A DNA stretch of 16,368 nt from an uncultured Eubacteriales bacterium (GTDB lineage: Bacteria; Bacillota; Clostridia; Oscillospirales; Acutalibacteraceae): contig ONSE01000023.1 in the NCBI GenBank assembly GCA_900320415.1, positions 1-16,368 on the forward strand, in the 5' to 3' direction. The notes beneath the pieces were generated by a model. It saw only the letters and a list, made by a program, of their open reading frames with translations. It was not told the origin of the DNA and did no database searches. Position 1 is the first letter of the stretch. Each line of letters starts with the position of its first letter. Both the position numbers and the translations under genes were made by a program. Below are positions 7,495-13,961 of this stretch, in pieces.

Positions 7495-7707
7495 CTAATT
7501 GTCCTTGCTTTTCTCTTTATTGGTCTTGGTGAACGCGTAGACCACCGCGATGCAGGAGGCGAGGAAAGCGGGCTGAACAATATTGCTCAGAAACTCGAAG
7601 CGAAACATCGTGTGGGTGATGAAGGTTTTGTCAAAAAGAACGTAGAGATTAAAGATAACGATTGAGAGCGCAATAAAGCCCGCAGCCTTGAGAACCTTTT
7701 TCAGCAT
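7495..7707 (-). CDS. Small membrane protein, 70 residues, unknown function
   Basis: No family is recognised. The start is the ATG with GGAGG five bases upstream; the longer in-frame extension (to 7935) has no RBS and crosses the promoter. The protein has a basic N-terminus (MLKKVLK), a first membrane helix at about 8-26, a short loop DKTFITHTMFRFEF, a second helix at about 41-59, and a charged hydrophilic C-terminus (KTNKEKSKDN). By the positive-inside rule both ends are probably cytoplasmic. It appears monocistronic, with a hairpin 41 bases after the stop. Its promoter region carries a Pho-box-like triple direct repeat, so phosphate-responsive expression is inferred; no function should be assigned beyond that. 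Confidence 0.78.
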   Translation of the reverse strand: MLKKVLKAAGFIALSIVIFNLYVLFDKTFITHTMFRFEFLSNIVQPAFLASCIAVVYAFTKTNKEKSKDN

Positions 7708-7743
7708 ATGCTCCTCCGCCTTTCTCCGATGATTGATGGTTCC

Positions 7744-7788
7744 ATTAAACCACCCAAATGTGACAGAAATATGACAGAAAGATGACAA
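7744..7788 (-). promoter_or_regulatory. Pho-box-like promoter of the 70-residue membrane protein
   Basis: On the minus strand, TGTCA units recur three times with an exact 11-bp period (plus-strand TGACA at 7761, 7772 and 7783). The two downstream units read CTGTCATATTTCTGTCAC (7760-7777), nearly the PhoB box of E. coli (CTGTCATAWAWCTGTCAY). A -10-like TTTAAT (7744-7749) starts 10 bp downstream, the distance typical of PhoB-activated promoters that lack a -35. No TTGACA-like -35 is seen. Confidence 0.65.
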
Positions 7789-7921
7789 AACCCGAAAAGA
7801 AGAAAAAATATTTATTTTTTTGCGCCCGCGGGCATCAATTCTCCATGCATATTGCGCCGCCCGCGCGAAACAATAATACTGCTTTTCACAAAGCGCATCA
7901 AAAACGGGGAGTGACGGCAAA

Positions 7922-8581
7922 TTGAACATACACAAAACGCGGCTGAGCCTGCTGCTGAACGCGGCGGTATCTGTTTTGGGAGCGCTCTCGCTGACGGCGG
8001 CGGTGGTGAGGGAAAGCGAGCGGTGGCTGCGTGTTTTCCGCTACATGACCGTCATCGGCACGCTCTATACTACCCTGCTGTCGTGCGCCGTATTTGTTCT
8101 GGGACTGCGCGCCCTGCGCACGGGACGCGAGGCGGGAGGCGCTCCGCTTTATTTTCTGCGGCTTTCAGCGGCGGTGACGGAGAGTGTCATCGCCATTGTG
8201 ATCGCCCTGTCGTTTCTGCCGAGCATTCCCGACGACCCCGATATTTTCCGCTTTGACTCCTTCATCATGCACGTCCTCCTGCCGCCGCTGAGCGTGACGG
8301 CGTTCGTGCTGGGCGCCCCGCCGCAGGCAAAGCAGCGTCCCCTCACCCACTTCAACGGCTCATGGCTGCTGACGGTCTACTCCGCGGCGGTGACGGCAAT
8401 GATCATCACGGGGGTGATGCCGCCCGGGGAGATCCCCTACTCCTTCCTGGAGGCGGGGAGCCGTCCGCTCTGGTATGTGCTGCTCGCCGCGGCGATCGTC
8501 TACGGCGGCGCCTACCTGCTGTCAGTCGGTCTGTGCGCCGCCAACCGCGGCGCCGCCCGCCTGTTTGGGCAGGGATCATAA
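7922..8581 (+). CDS. Pr6Pr-like six-TM membrane protein
   Basis: A 219-residue integral membrane protein with about six hydrophobic segments. The order of motifs, RYMTVIGTLYTTL after helix 1, FIMHVLLPPLSV in the middle with a helix His, and GEIPYSFLE before the last helix, fits the Pr6Pr / FAR-17a-like six-helix family. Function in bacteria is unknown for this group. The start is the TTG at 7922, with GGGGAG about 10 bases upstream; later ATGs would cut off the first helix. A weak TTGCGC-N16-TAATAC promoter candidate lies at 7852-7879. The gene is divergent from the Pho-box gene and separated from it by 214 bases, including an A/T-rich stretch around 7800-7820. Family assignment is moderate; the coding call is firm. 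Confidence 0.72.
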   Translation: MNIHKTRLSLLLNAAVSVLGALSLTAAVVRESERWLRVFRYMTVIGTLYTTLLSCAVFVLGLRALRTGREAGGAPLYFLRLSAAVTESVIAIVIALSFLPSIPDDPDIFRFDSFIMHVLLPPLSVTAFVLGAPPQAKQRPLTHFNGSWLLTVYSAAVTAMIITGVMPPGEIPYSFLEAGSRPLWYVLLAAAIVYGGAYLLSVGLCAANRGAARLFGQGS

Positions 8582-8591
8582 TACACAGAGG

Positions 8592-8643
8592 AACGCTCCG
8601 AAAGCGCTGCGACGCAGGCGCACCACAGAGCTTTCGGAGCGTT
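8592..8643. terminator. 14-bp perfect hairpin after the Pr6Pr-like gene
   Basis: AACGCTCCGAAAGC (8592-8605) pairs perfectly with 8630-8643 around a 24-base loop. It begins 11 bases after the stop. No T run follows on either strand, so it may be an RNA-stabilising or processing stem rather than a classical terminator. It is also the likely left boundary of the non-coding block to its right. Confidence 0.45.
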
Positions 8644-9336
8644 GACAAAAAGATGCTCAAAAGAGAGCGGAGAGCGTGGAGGACGCCATAACCACGGCAA
8701 GTTTGGGACAGAGTCCCGGGAAACGGAAATCCGTTTTTACCGCGATGATGAAACCCTTACAGAGCGTTTTCCCAAATGTGCGCGCGACACACCTGAATCC
8801 CTTAGTCCGAACACCGCAGATCGCTCCCTTCGGCAAGTTGCCGCCCTTTCTGTACTAAAGAGACGGTCGCTTGCCGTCCCCAAGCTCAGGCATACCGCAA
8901 AGACTTGCGTTTGTGTGGCTGCAGCCGCCGTCATGAAGAAGATAAAGACGTCCTCCACAAGCTTGCCGGGCTCATCGGGGATTGTCACAGAATCAAACAC
9001 AGGTCTTTATCAGTGTGGCTGACTCAGGCGCTGTGAAACTGAGTTGTAGGAATCCCCCGCGATAAAATCAACGCTCTCAATTTCGGCAGCATTGGCCGCA
9101 GGAAACAATTTCAGAAGCATAGTGAGAGCAGAGAAAGCAAGGCAGCCTCTCCGCCGCTCTGAAATGCGGATTAAGTTTTCGGACACTCACCTGCGGATTT
9201 GACACGCTCACCCAAACGGTTTGCAGATTTTGTTTTGCGAATCTTGCTTTGTGCAGAAGTTGTTCTTCGTTTGTAGCAAGCTGCGCATCTGTTGTCCGTT
9301 TGAATAAAAAATTTGCAGGAATTCTTATCCACTTAT
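8644..9336 (-). ncRNA. Candidate promoter-driven non-coding region (unassigned)
   Basis: About 690 bases carry no convincing gene. Frames of 60-126 codons exist on both strands but have no RBS, no domain and mutually overlapping extents. On the minus strand a 36-codon frame from ATG at 9123 is equally unsupported. A strong leftward promoter stands at the right edge and a 14-bp hairpin at the left edge. Local stems include GGGAC-AGA-GTCCC (8705-8717), AAACGG-AAAT-CCGTTT (8721-8736), TTTGGGA (8702-8708) with TCCCAAA (8770-8776), GGCA-AGT-TGCC (8832-8842) and GACGG (8862-8866) with CCGTC (8874-8878). It may be a long structured RNA or the remains of a decayed element; no known RNA class is recognised. 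Confidence 0.3.
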
Positions 9337-9365
9337 ATTATAATACATAATTCGTATTTTGTCAC
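9337..9365 (-). promoter_or_regulatory. Strong predicted leftward promoter without a gene downstream
   Basis: On the minus strand, GTGACA (9360-9365) and a perfect TATAAT (9337-9342) are separated by exactly 17 bp. The -35 overlaps the stop codon of a decayed ORF. The transcript would start near 9330 and run into the gene-free block. Confidence 0.6.
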
Positions 9366-9511
9366 TGCAATAGTTTGCTAAACTTTTCCGATATTTTGTC
9401 CTGTGCCTTGTGCATATCGTTGATAAGTTGCCCAATTTCAGGCAACAAGTTCCAATATTTTGCAATCAGTCTAAATATTGGTAAATAATTATAGTTGTAT
9501 TTTGCCGATAT
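9362..9511 (-). pseudogene. Decayed ORF, C-terminal remnant of about 49 codons
   Basis: The minus-strand frame between stops at 9512-9514 and 9362-9364 encodes a protein-like, amphipathic stretch with YLPIFRLIAKYWNLL and INDMHKAQDKISEKF before the stop. Its A/T-rich codon use differs from the GC-rich neighbours. No ATG with an RBS opens the frame; the only internal ATG is near the end. The hydrophobic-aromatic then Lys/Glu-rich pattern could be the tail of a plasmid, phage or regulatory protein, but I recognise no family. It may mark a past insertion of foreign A/T-rich DNA (about 9200-9560). Confidence 0.35.
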
Positions 9512-9567
9512 TCAAATGATATCATGCCTTTTTGTTTTGTTCATTCATTTGTATGAAAATTCTCCCG

Positions 9568-9610
9568 AAAAAAGCAGCAAGGACGCACCGTGTGTGCGCC
9601 CCTGCTTTTT
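9568..9610 (-). terminator. Terminator of the SPFH/zinc-ribbon operon
   Basis: An imperfect but long stem pairs AAAAAGCAG plus GCGCAC with GTGCGTCC plus CTGCTTTTTT around an ACAC-type loop, and a T6 run follows on the minus strand. It lies 30 bases past the last gene's stop. Confidence 0.7.
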
Positions 9611-9639
9611 CAGTATTTTGTTATAAAAACGCCGTCCGC

Positions 9640-10458
9640 TCAATAAATCTTCGCCTTATAGGTGCGGGAGCTGCCGAGGTTGACGGTTTTCATCTCTGCG
9701 AGCGCCTTGTCCCTGACGGCGCGCAGTCTCTCGTCGGTCGGCTCCTGCACGCCTGCCTCGGCGCAGCGCAGGGCAAATATCAGCGAGGCGATGTCGCCCT
9801 CCGTCAGGTTCAGGTAGCGTGTGAACACGTCCACCCTGCGGCGCACATCCTTCTCCTCGTCGCGCAGCTTCTCAACGTAGGCGTTGTTCTCGTCGATGAT
9901 CGCGCGCAGCCGCTGCGGATTCGCCTTGCGGATCTTCTCGCTCGCCAGCAGCGGATCAGAGATTGTGTCAAACTGTCTGTCCGTCCTGCCGAACTGCGCG
10001 AGGATCCCCCTGCAGCCGGTCAGCGTTTTGACGCGCAGCGCGAGGATCAGCACAACGGGCACGGCGCAGACCGCCGCGAAGATATACCAGTGCCAGAAAA
10101 CGGCGGTGAGGGCGAGGATCAGGAGGATCACGCCGCAGGCGATCATATGCCCGGGAAACTGCTGCTCGGTTTTCTGCGCCCTGAGGACACAGGCGGCGTT
10201 TTCGCTCTGCCGCTTCTGTATCTCGATGTCGATTGCAGAAAGGCGCGACTCCCAGTTGGCGCGCCGGGCGCTGACGGCAGAGCGCTCGTCGCGCGCGGCG
10301 AGGGTGCACTGCTCACGCAAAAGCTCGCGGTTGACCTCTCCCCTGCCGCGGGGAACGATGACGCGCTGGATGTTGCCGCAGTACGGACAGACCGCGCTCG
10401 CCTGTTCCTCGTCGGCGATGATGTCGCCGCCGCACATCTCACATTTCAGTCGTTTCAT
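9640..10458 (-). CDS. Zinc-ribbon, two-TM membrane protein (YdjG-like)
   Basis: A 272-residue protein. It opens with a zinc ribbon, CEMC (6, 9) and CPYC (24, 27). A charged helical segment follows (about 41-100), then two membrane helices at about 104-121 and 123-143, and a long Arg/Glu/Asp-rich helical C-terminus. Cysteine ribbon, coil and paired helices recall YdjG of the Bacillus pspA-ydjGHI operon; the resemblance is architectural and not proven homology. The start ATG lies 6 bases after the SPFH gene's stop, with GGAGAG provided by that gene's last codons, so the two are one operon. It probably anchors the SPFH partner at the membrane. A terminator follows at once. Confidence 0.82.
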   Translation of the reverse strand: MKRLKCEMCGGDIIADEEQASAVCPYCGNIQRVIVPRGRGEVNRELLREQCTLAARDERSAVSARRANWESRLSAIDIEIQKRQSENAACVLRAQKTEQQFPGHMIACGVILLILALTAVFWHWYIFAAVCAVPVVLILALRVKTLTGCRGILAQFGRTDRQFDTISDPLLASEKIRKANPQRLRAIIDENNAYVEKLRDEEKDVRRRVDVFTRYLNLTEGDIASLIFALRCAEAGVQEPTDERLRAVRDKALAEMKTVNLGSSRTYKAKIY

Positions 10459-10464
10459 GCCTTC

Positions 10465-12096
10465 TTACTCTCCGTCCCTGGGCTTGCCGCAGCCTGAACA
10501 GAAGGCTCCCCTGTTGCCCTTTTCACCGCAGGACGGACAGTCCCAGAGCGCTGCCTTGGGCTTGCCGCAGCCCGAGCAGAACGCGCCCCTGTTGCCCTTT
10601 TCGCCGCAGGACGGGCAGTCCCAAAGCGCCGCGCGGGGCTTGCCGCAGCCCGAGCAGAACGCGCCGCGGTTGCCTGTTTCACCGCAGGAGCAGGTCCAGC
10701 CCTCGGGCTTTTGCTCCGCGGGAGCGGAGGAGGAGCCGCCGTCAAACATATTCTTGAACTGCTCGCTAACCTTTCCCGCTGCGGAAAGTCCGACGCCCAG
10801 TCCTACCATATCGGATACCATCGAGCCGCCGCTTGAACCGCCGCCGTTGGAGCCCATCTTTCCGATGCCCTCGGCGTAAGCCTTCTGCACCTCCATCTGG
10901 AACTCGTCCTTCTTGGTGTAGCCCTGCGCCTGCATGACCTCAGCCTCCGCCATACCGGAAAGCCTGCGTCTTTCTGCCTCTGCGCGCGCGCGGATGACCT
11001 CGCGCTCCGCCGCCAGACGCGCCATCTCGTTTTCGGTGGTGCCCTTCTCCAGCTCGACCTCACGCTTGGCGCGGACGATATCCGCCTGCACCTCCGCTTC
11101 CCTGGAGCCGATGTAGGCAGCGGCGGAAAGCTCGCGCAGCTTCTTGAAGTTCTGGTCGTCCTCGGGGAGGGAGACGTTCGTGACAAAGAACTGCGTCACG
11201 GTCAGACCGTAAGCCTCAAAGCCGGGACGCACCTTCTCGCGCAGCGCGAAGGAGAGCTGATCGAGGTAGGAGTCCACCTCCATGATATTGATATTCAGGT
11301 CGCGGATGAGCTTTGCGAGGCTTGTTTTCACGGTGGTGGTGACCATCGAGCGGAACGCACCGCTCAGTGTCGCCGACCAGTCCTGATTGGCGGCGTCAAG
11401 CGCCTCGTTGCGGCTGTTCTCGTAGGCGCCGCCCTCGATGCGGTTGCCGTAGGAGTCGTACTGCACGCTGGACTCGCCGCGCGAAGCGGACTGACGCGGC
11501 GTGGAGGAGAGAACGTCGTCACGGGTCAGGCGCGGCAGGGTGCCGACGAGCTTTTTGAGGAGCACATAGGGATCGGAAACGGTGAGGTTCATATCGCCCG
11601 AAGCGCCGATATCCAGCGGGATCTTGGTCGCGGGGTCGATGAAGCGCACGCGGTCGGGAGTTCCCCAGCGGATGCCCATATGCACGGTGCGGTTGATGAA
11701 ATAGATCTCCGCGTGGAACATATTCGCGCCGCCCGTGGGAATGCGGTAGAATTTTTTGAGAATCGGAATATTCTCGGTCTTGAGAACGTGTCTGCCGGGG
11801 CCGAAGGTGTCAAGGATCTGGCCGCCGCTGTAGAACACCGCCTCCTGCGACTCGTGAACGATCAGCATAGTGCCGAGGTTGAAGTCGGTGACGGGGTGCT
11901 TCCAGACAAAGGTGGAGTTGTCTCCCTCGTATTTGATGACGTTGATGCCCCAGTCGTTGCTCGCGTTGCTCTTGCCCAGCTCCGCCGCCACGCTCGCGAT
12001 CGCGAAGCCGCACGCGGGACAATTCATGGACGCGGTTTTGCCGTCAGCGCGGATAGGTACGCCGCACTGCGGACACATGAACTTATTTCTTGCCAT
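10465..12096 (-). CDS. SPFH-domain protein with N-terminal and three C-terminal zinc ribbons (YdjI-like)
   Basis: A 543-residue protein. Cys8, 11, 26 and 29 form an N-terminal zinc ribbon. An SPFH (band-7, YdjI / virion-core-like) domain spans about 45-330, with landmarks VFYSGGQ, FGPGRHVLKTENIP, VDSYLDQLS and YGLTVTQFFVTNVSLPED. A Ser/Tyr/Gly-rich insert sits near 195-230. A long Glu/Arg/Ala coiled coil follows (about 335-425), then a Gly/Ser hinge, then three tandem zinc ribbons at 467-491, 492-517 and 518-543, each with CxC or CxxC and CxxC pairs. SPFH proteins of this class form membrane-associated oligomeric scaffolds; in Bacillus YdjI works with PspA and YdjG in membrane stress. No pspA lies nearby. 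No transmembrane helix is visible, so membrane association would depend on the partner encoded downstream. Confidence 0.9.
   Translation of the reverse strand: MARNKFMCPQCGVPIRADGKTASMNCPACGFAIASVAAELGKSNASNDWGINVIKYEGDNSTFVWKHPVTDFNLGTMLIVHESQEAVFYSGGQILDTFGPGRHVLKTENIPILKKFYRIPTGGANMFHAEIYFINRTVHMGIRWGTPDRVRFIDPATKIPLDIGASGDMNLTVSDPYVLLKKLVGTLPRLTRDDVLSSTPRQSASRGESSVQYDSYGNRIEGGAYENSRNEALDAANQDWSATLSGAFRSMVTTTVKTSLAKLIRDLNINIMEVDSYLDQLSFALREKVRPGFEAYGLTVTQFFVTNVSLPEDDQNFKKLRELSAAAYIGSREAEVQADIVRAKREVELEKGTTENEMARLAAEREVIRARAEAERRRLSGMAEAEVMQAQGYTKKDEFQMEVQKAYAEGIGKMGSNGGGSSGGSMVSDMVGLGVGLSAAGKVSEQFKNMFDGGSSSAPAEQKPEGWTCSCGETGNRGAFCSGCGKPRAALWDCPSCGEKGNRGAFCSGCGKPKAALWDCPSCGEKGNRGAFCSGCGKPRDGE
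10468..10698 (-). repeat. Three tandem zinc-ribbon coding repeats (75, 78, 78 bp)
   Basis: The 3' end of the SPFH gene holds three units encoding WxCxxCGExGNRGAFCSGCG. Units at 10468-10545 and 10546-10623 are 78 bp each and differ at about 11 positions by eye; the unit at 10624-10698 is 75 bp, having lost one codon in its first Cys pair (WTCSC against WDCPSC). They look like recent in-frame duplications. Confidence 0.85.
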
Positions 12097-12154
12097 TTCC
12101 CGAAATCCTGCCTTTCCGTAGAATATGATGTGAAGGGATAAAAATATATGTATC

Positions 12155-12175
12155 GGTATACGTGTATATCATACC
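12155..12175. promoter_or_regulatory. Candidate operator at the SPFH operon start site
   Basis: Two inverted repeats share nearly the same centre: GGTAT-N11-ATACC (12155-12175) and TATAC-GT-GTATA (12157-12168). They overlap the -10 and the predicted transcription start of the SPFH operon. The regulator is unknown. Confidence 0.35.
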
Positions 12176-12197
12176 CTATTTTCGCGACTCTTGTCAA
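12168..12197 (-). promoter_or_regulatory. Promoter of the SPFH/zinc-ribbon operon
   Basis: On the minus strand, TTGACA (12192-12197) and TATGAT (12168-12173) are separated by 18 bp. The transcript would start near 12161 with a leader of about 65 bases. It is divergent from the FliB-like gene. Confidence 0.7.
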
Positions 12198-12278
12198 TAT
12201 TCGCGCGGAAGAAATCAAAAAACACTGGATTTTGTCAGGCGGAGATGATACAATAGAAACCGTTAAGGATGTGATTTC

Positions 12279-13319
12279 ATGCAGGATATTTATCCGCGCT
12301 TCTACCACGGGTTCCGCTGCATCGCCAACCGCTGCGAGGACAGCTGCTGCAAGGACTGGGACATCGACGTAGACAGCGAGACCGAAAAATTCTACAACAC
12401 GGTGCAGGGACCTCTGGGCGAGAAGCTCCGCTCCCTTACCGTCACCGATGAATACGGCGAGAGGATATTCCGCTCGGGCAACGGCAGGTGCCCGTTCTGG
12501 AACGACGAGATGCTCTGCGATATCTACATCGGCATCGGCGAGGAGCACCTCAGCCGCACCTGCGCCAACTTTCCGCGCGTCCATATCGACTACGGCGATT
12601 TCCGCGAACACCTGCTCTCATTCGCCTGTCCCGAGGCAGCGCGTTTCATGCTGCGCGCCGGCGCTGACGCCTATGAGGATTTCGGCGGCGATTATGAGCT
12701 GTCCGTCAGCGAGGACAGCGACGACGGCATGAGCTTCCTGCTCAAGGCGAGGGAGCGCACCGCGGCGTTTTTGCTCAACCGCGAAGAGCCGTTCGCCTAC
12801 CGCCTCGCGGACTGCCTGGAGTTCAACGCGCAGGTGCAGAGCCTGCTGCGCGGCGGGGAGCCGCGTCCGCTCGACTGCAAAGGCGCCGGAGAAAACGGCT
12901 GCGGCTTCATCTTCGATATGCACCTTGGCTTTGAGATCATGAGTGAAACATGGAGAACCGCCCTCGCGCGGACGGCGCGGAAGGCGGAGGAGCTGAAAAT
13001 CACGGAGGATTTCGCCCGCGATTTCGAGAAATTCGCGCTCTACTACATCTACCGCTACTACCTCGAGGCGATAAACTCGGGCGACGTGCTCTATTCGATA
13101 CAGCGCATCGTCTGCGCCTACCTCGTGACGGGCAAGATGGACGCGGATTTTGCCGCGCAGGGCTATCCGCTGAGCCGTATGCGGATCCTGCAGCGCTATT
13201 CCAAGGAGGTCGAGCACTCCTACGACAACACCGAGGCGCTGAACGCGGCGTTTGACGCGGACAGCCGCTTCTCACCCGAGAACCTGATAGCCATGCTTGA
13301 GAGCATAACGGAAATGTGA
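12279..13319 (+). CDS. FliB-like protein (putative flagellin lysine N-methylase family)
   Basis: A 346-residue soluble protein. The N-terminal cysteine cluster is C14, C19, C23, C24 (FRCIANRCEDSCC), followed by C71, C80 and C95 (GRCPFW, MLCDIYIG, RTCANFPR), the pattern of the FliB / YkgJ-type CxxCxxCC proteins (PF03692). In Salmonella FliB methylates surface-exposed flagellin lysines; many Clostridia, including non-motile ones, carry homologues of unproven target. The rest is alpha-helical with no membrane segment. The ATG has AAGGA about 10 bases upstream. A TACAAT (12249-12254) may be the -10, though no good -35 is seen. The next gene follows after 7 bases. No flagellar gene is in the window, so the substrate is open. 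Confidence 0.82.
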   Translation: MQDIYPRFYHGFRCIANRCEDSCCKDWDIDVDSETEKFYNTVQGPLGEKLRSLTVTDEYGERIFRSGNGRCPFWNDEMLCDIYIGIGEEHLSRTCANFPRVHIDYGDFREHLLSFACPEAARFMLRAGADAYEDFGGDYELSVSEDSDDGMSFLLKARERTAAFLLNREEPFAYRLADCLEFNAQVQSLLRGGEPRPLDCKGAGENGCGFIFDMHLGFEIMSETWRTALARTARKAEELKITEDFARDFEKFALYYIYRYYLEAINSGDVLYSIQRIVCAYLVTGKMDADFAAQGYPLSRMRILQRYSKEVEHSYDNTEALNAAFDADSRFSPENLIAMLESITEM

Positions 13320-13326
13320 GAAAACC

Positions 13327-13875
13327 ATGCCGAGAATAATGAAAACCGTTGCTCTCGTGACGCTGCTGCTGACGGCGGTATTTTCCGCGCTCCGTTATTT
13401 CTTTTCACTCGGGGTTTTCCTGTCGCTCGCCATCACCAGCGGCACCATCGCCTACCACTTTCTCATGCGGCTGCTGGTGGGGCTGATCTTCAATGCAGTC
13501 ATGCGCAACCGCGCCGATTACAACGCGGCGTACTTCCGTCAGCGCCCGTGGGAGAAGAAGCTCTATCAGGCGCTGCGCGTCAAGAACCGGAAAGGGAAAA
13601 TGCCCACCTATTCTCCCGAGAGCTTTGACCCGAGCCTTCACAGCTGGGACGAGATCGCGCAGGCGATGTGCCAGTCGGAGCTGGTACACGAAACGATCAT
13701 CCTTCTCTCCTTCCTGCCGCTGCTCGCGGCGATCCCGTTCGGGGATTTCCCGGTGTTCTTTTTCACCTCTCTCGGCGGCGCGCTGTTTGACTCATTTTTT
13801 GTCATCATGCAGCGCTTCAACCGCCCGCGTGTGGTAAAGATGGCACAGAGAGAAAAGAGAAACCGCGCGAAATAA
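13327..13875 (+). CDS. CrtO-like membrane protein (glycosyl-diaponeurosporenoate acyltransferase family resemblance)
   Basis: A 182-residue membrane protein with helices at about 7-25, 28-56, 121-137 and 140-160. The stretch RPWEKKLYQALRVKNRKGKMP, an ExxH pair in SELVH (E118, H121), and a terminal QRFNRPR (162-168) resemble staphylococcal CrtO, whose C-terminus has QRYNRPR. CrtO acylates a carotenoid glycoside in staphyloxanthin synthesis. No other carotenoid gene is present, and homologues in gut Firmicutes are often carotenoid-free, so a different acyl acceptor is likely. It follows the FliB-like gene by 7 bases with a weak RBS, suggesting co-transcription. The coding call is firm, family moderate, substrate unknown. 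Confidence 0.72.
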   Translation: MPRIMKTVALVTLLLTAVFSALRYFFSLGVFLSLAITSGTIAYHFLMRLLVGLIFNAVMRNRADYNAAYFRQRPWEKKLYQALRVKNRKGKMPTYSPESFDPSLHSWDEIAQAMCQSELVHETIILLSFLPLLAAIPFGDFPVFFFTSLGGALFDSFFVIMQRFNRPRVVKMAQREKRNRAK

Positions 13876-13894
13876 TGATTCATAACAACAAGAC

Positions 13895-13919
13895 GGGGGC
13901 GGCTCACCGAGCCGCCCCC
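13895..13919. terminator. Bidirectional terminator
   Basis: A perfect 11-bp stem, GGGGGCGGCTC with GAGCCGCCCCC, around ACC. It lies 20 bases past the CrtO-like gene and 43 bases past the dockerin gene's end. Both tails are only moderately T-rich. Confidence 0.75.
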
Positions 13920-13961
13920 TCTATTTGCAATATATCCCCCAAAGATGTACTGTCTGCCTTA

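Noticed and set aside
7708..7935. N-terminal extension of the 70-residue membrane protein
   Set aside because: It covers the Pho-box promoter and has no RBS, whereas the internal ATG has a good GGAGG.
8642..9022. Frames on both strands (126 codons plus, 87 codons minus)
   Set aside because: They overlap each other, have no RBS and no domain, and are Ser/Arg/Thr-rich as expected for chance frames in GC-rich DNA.
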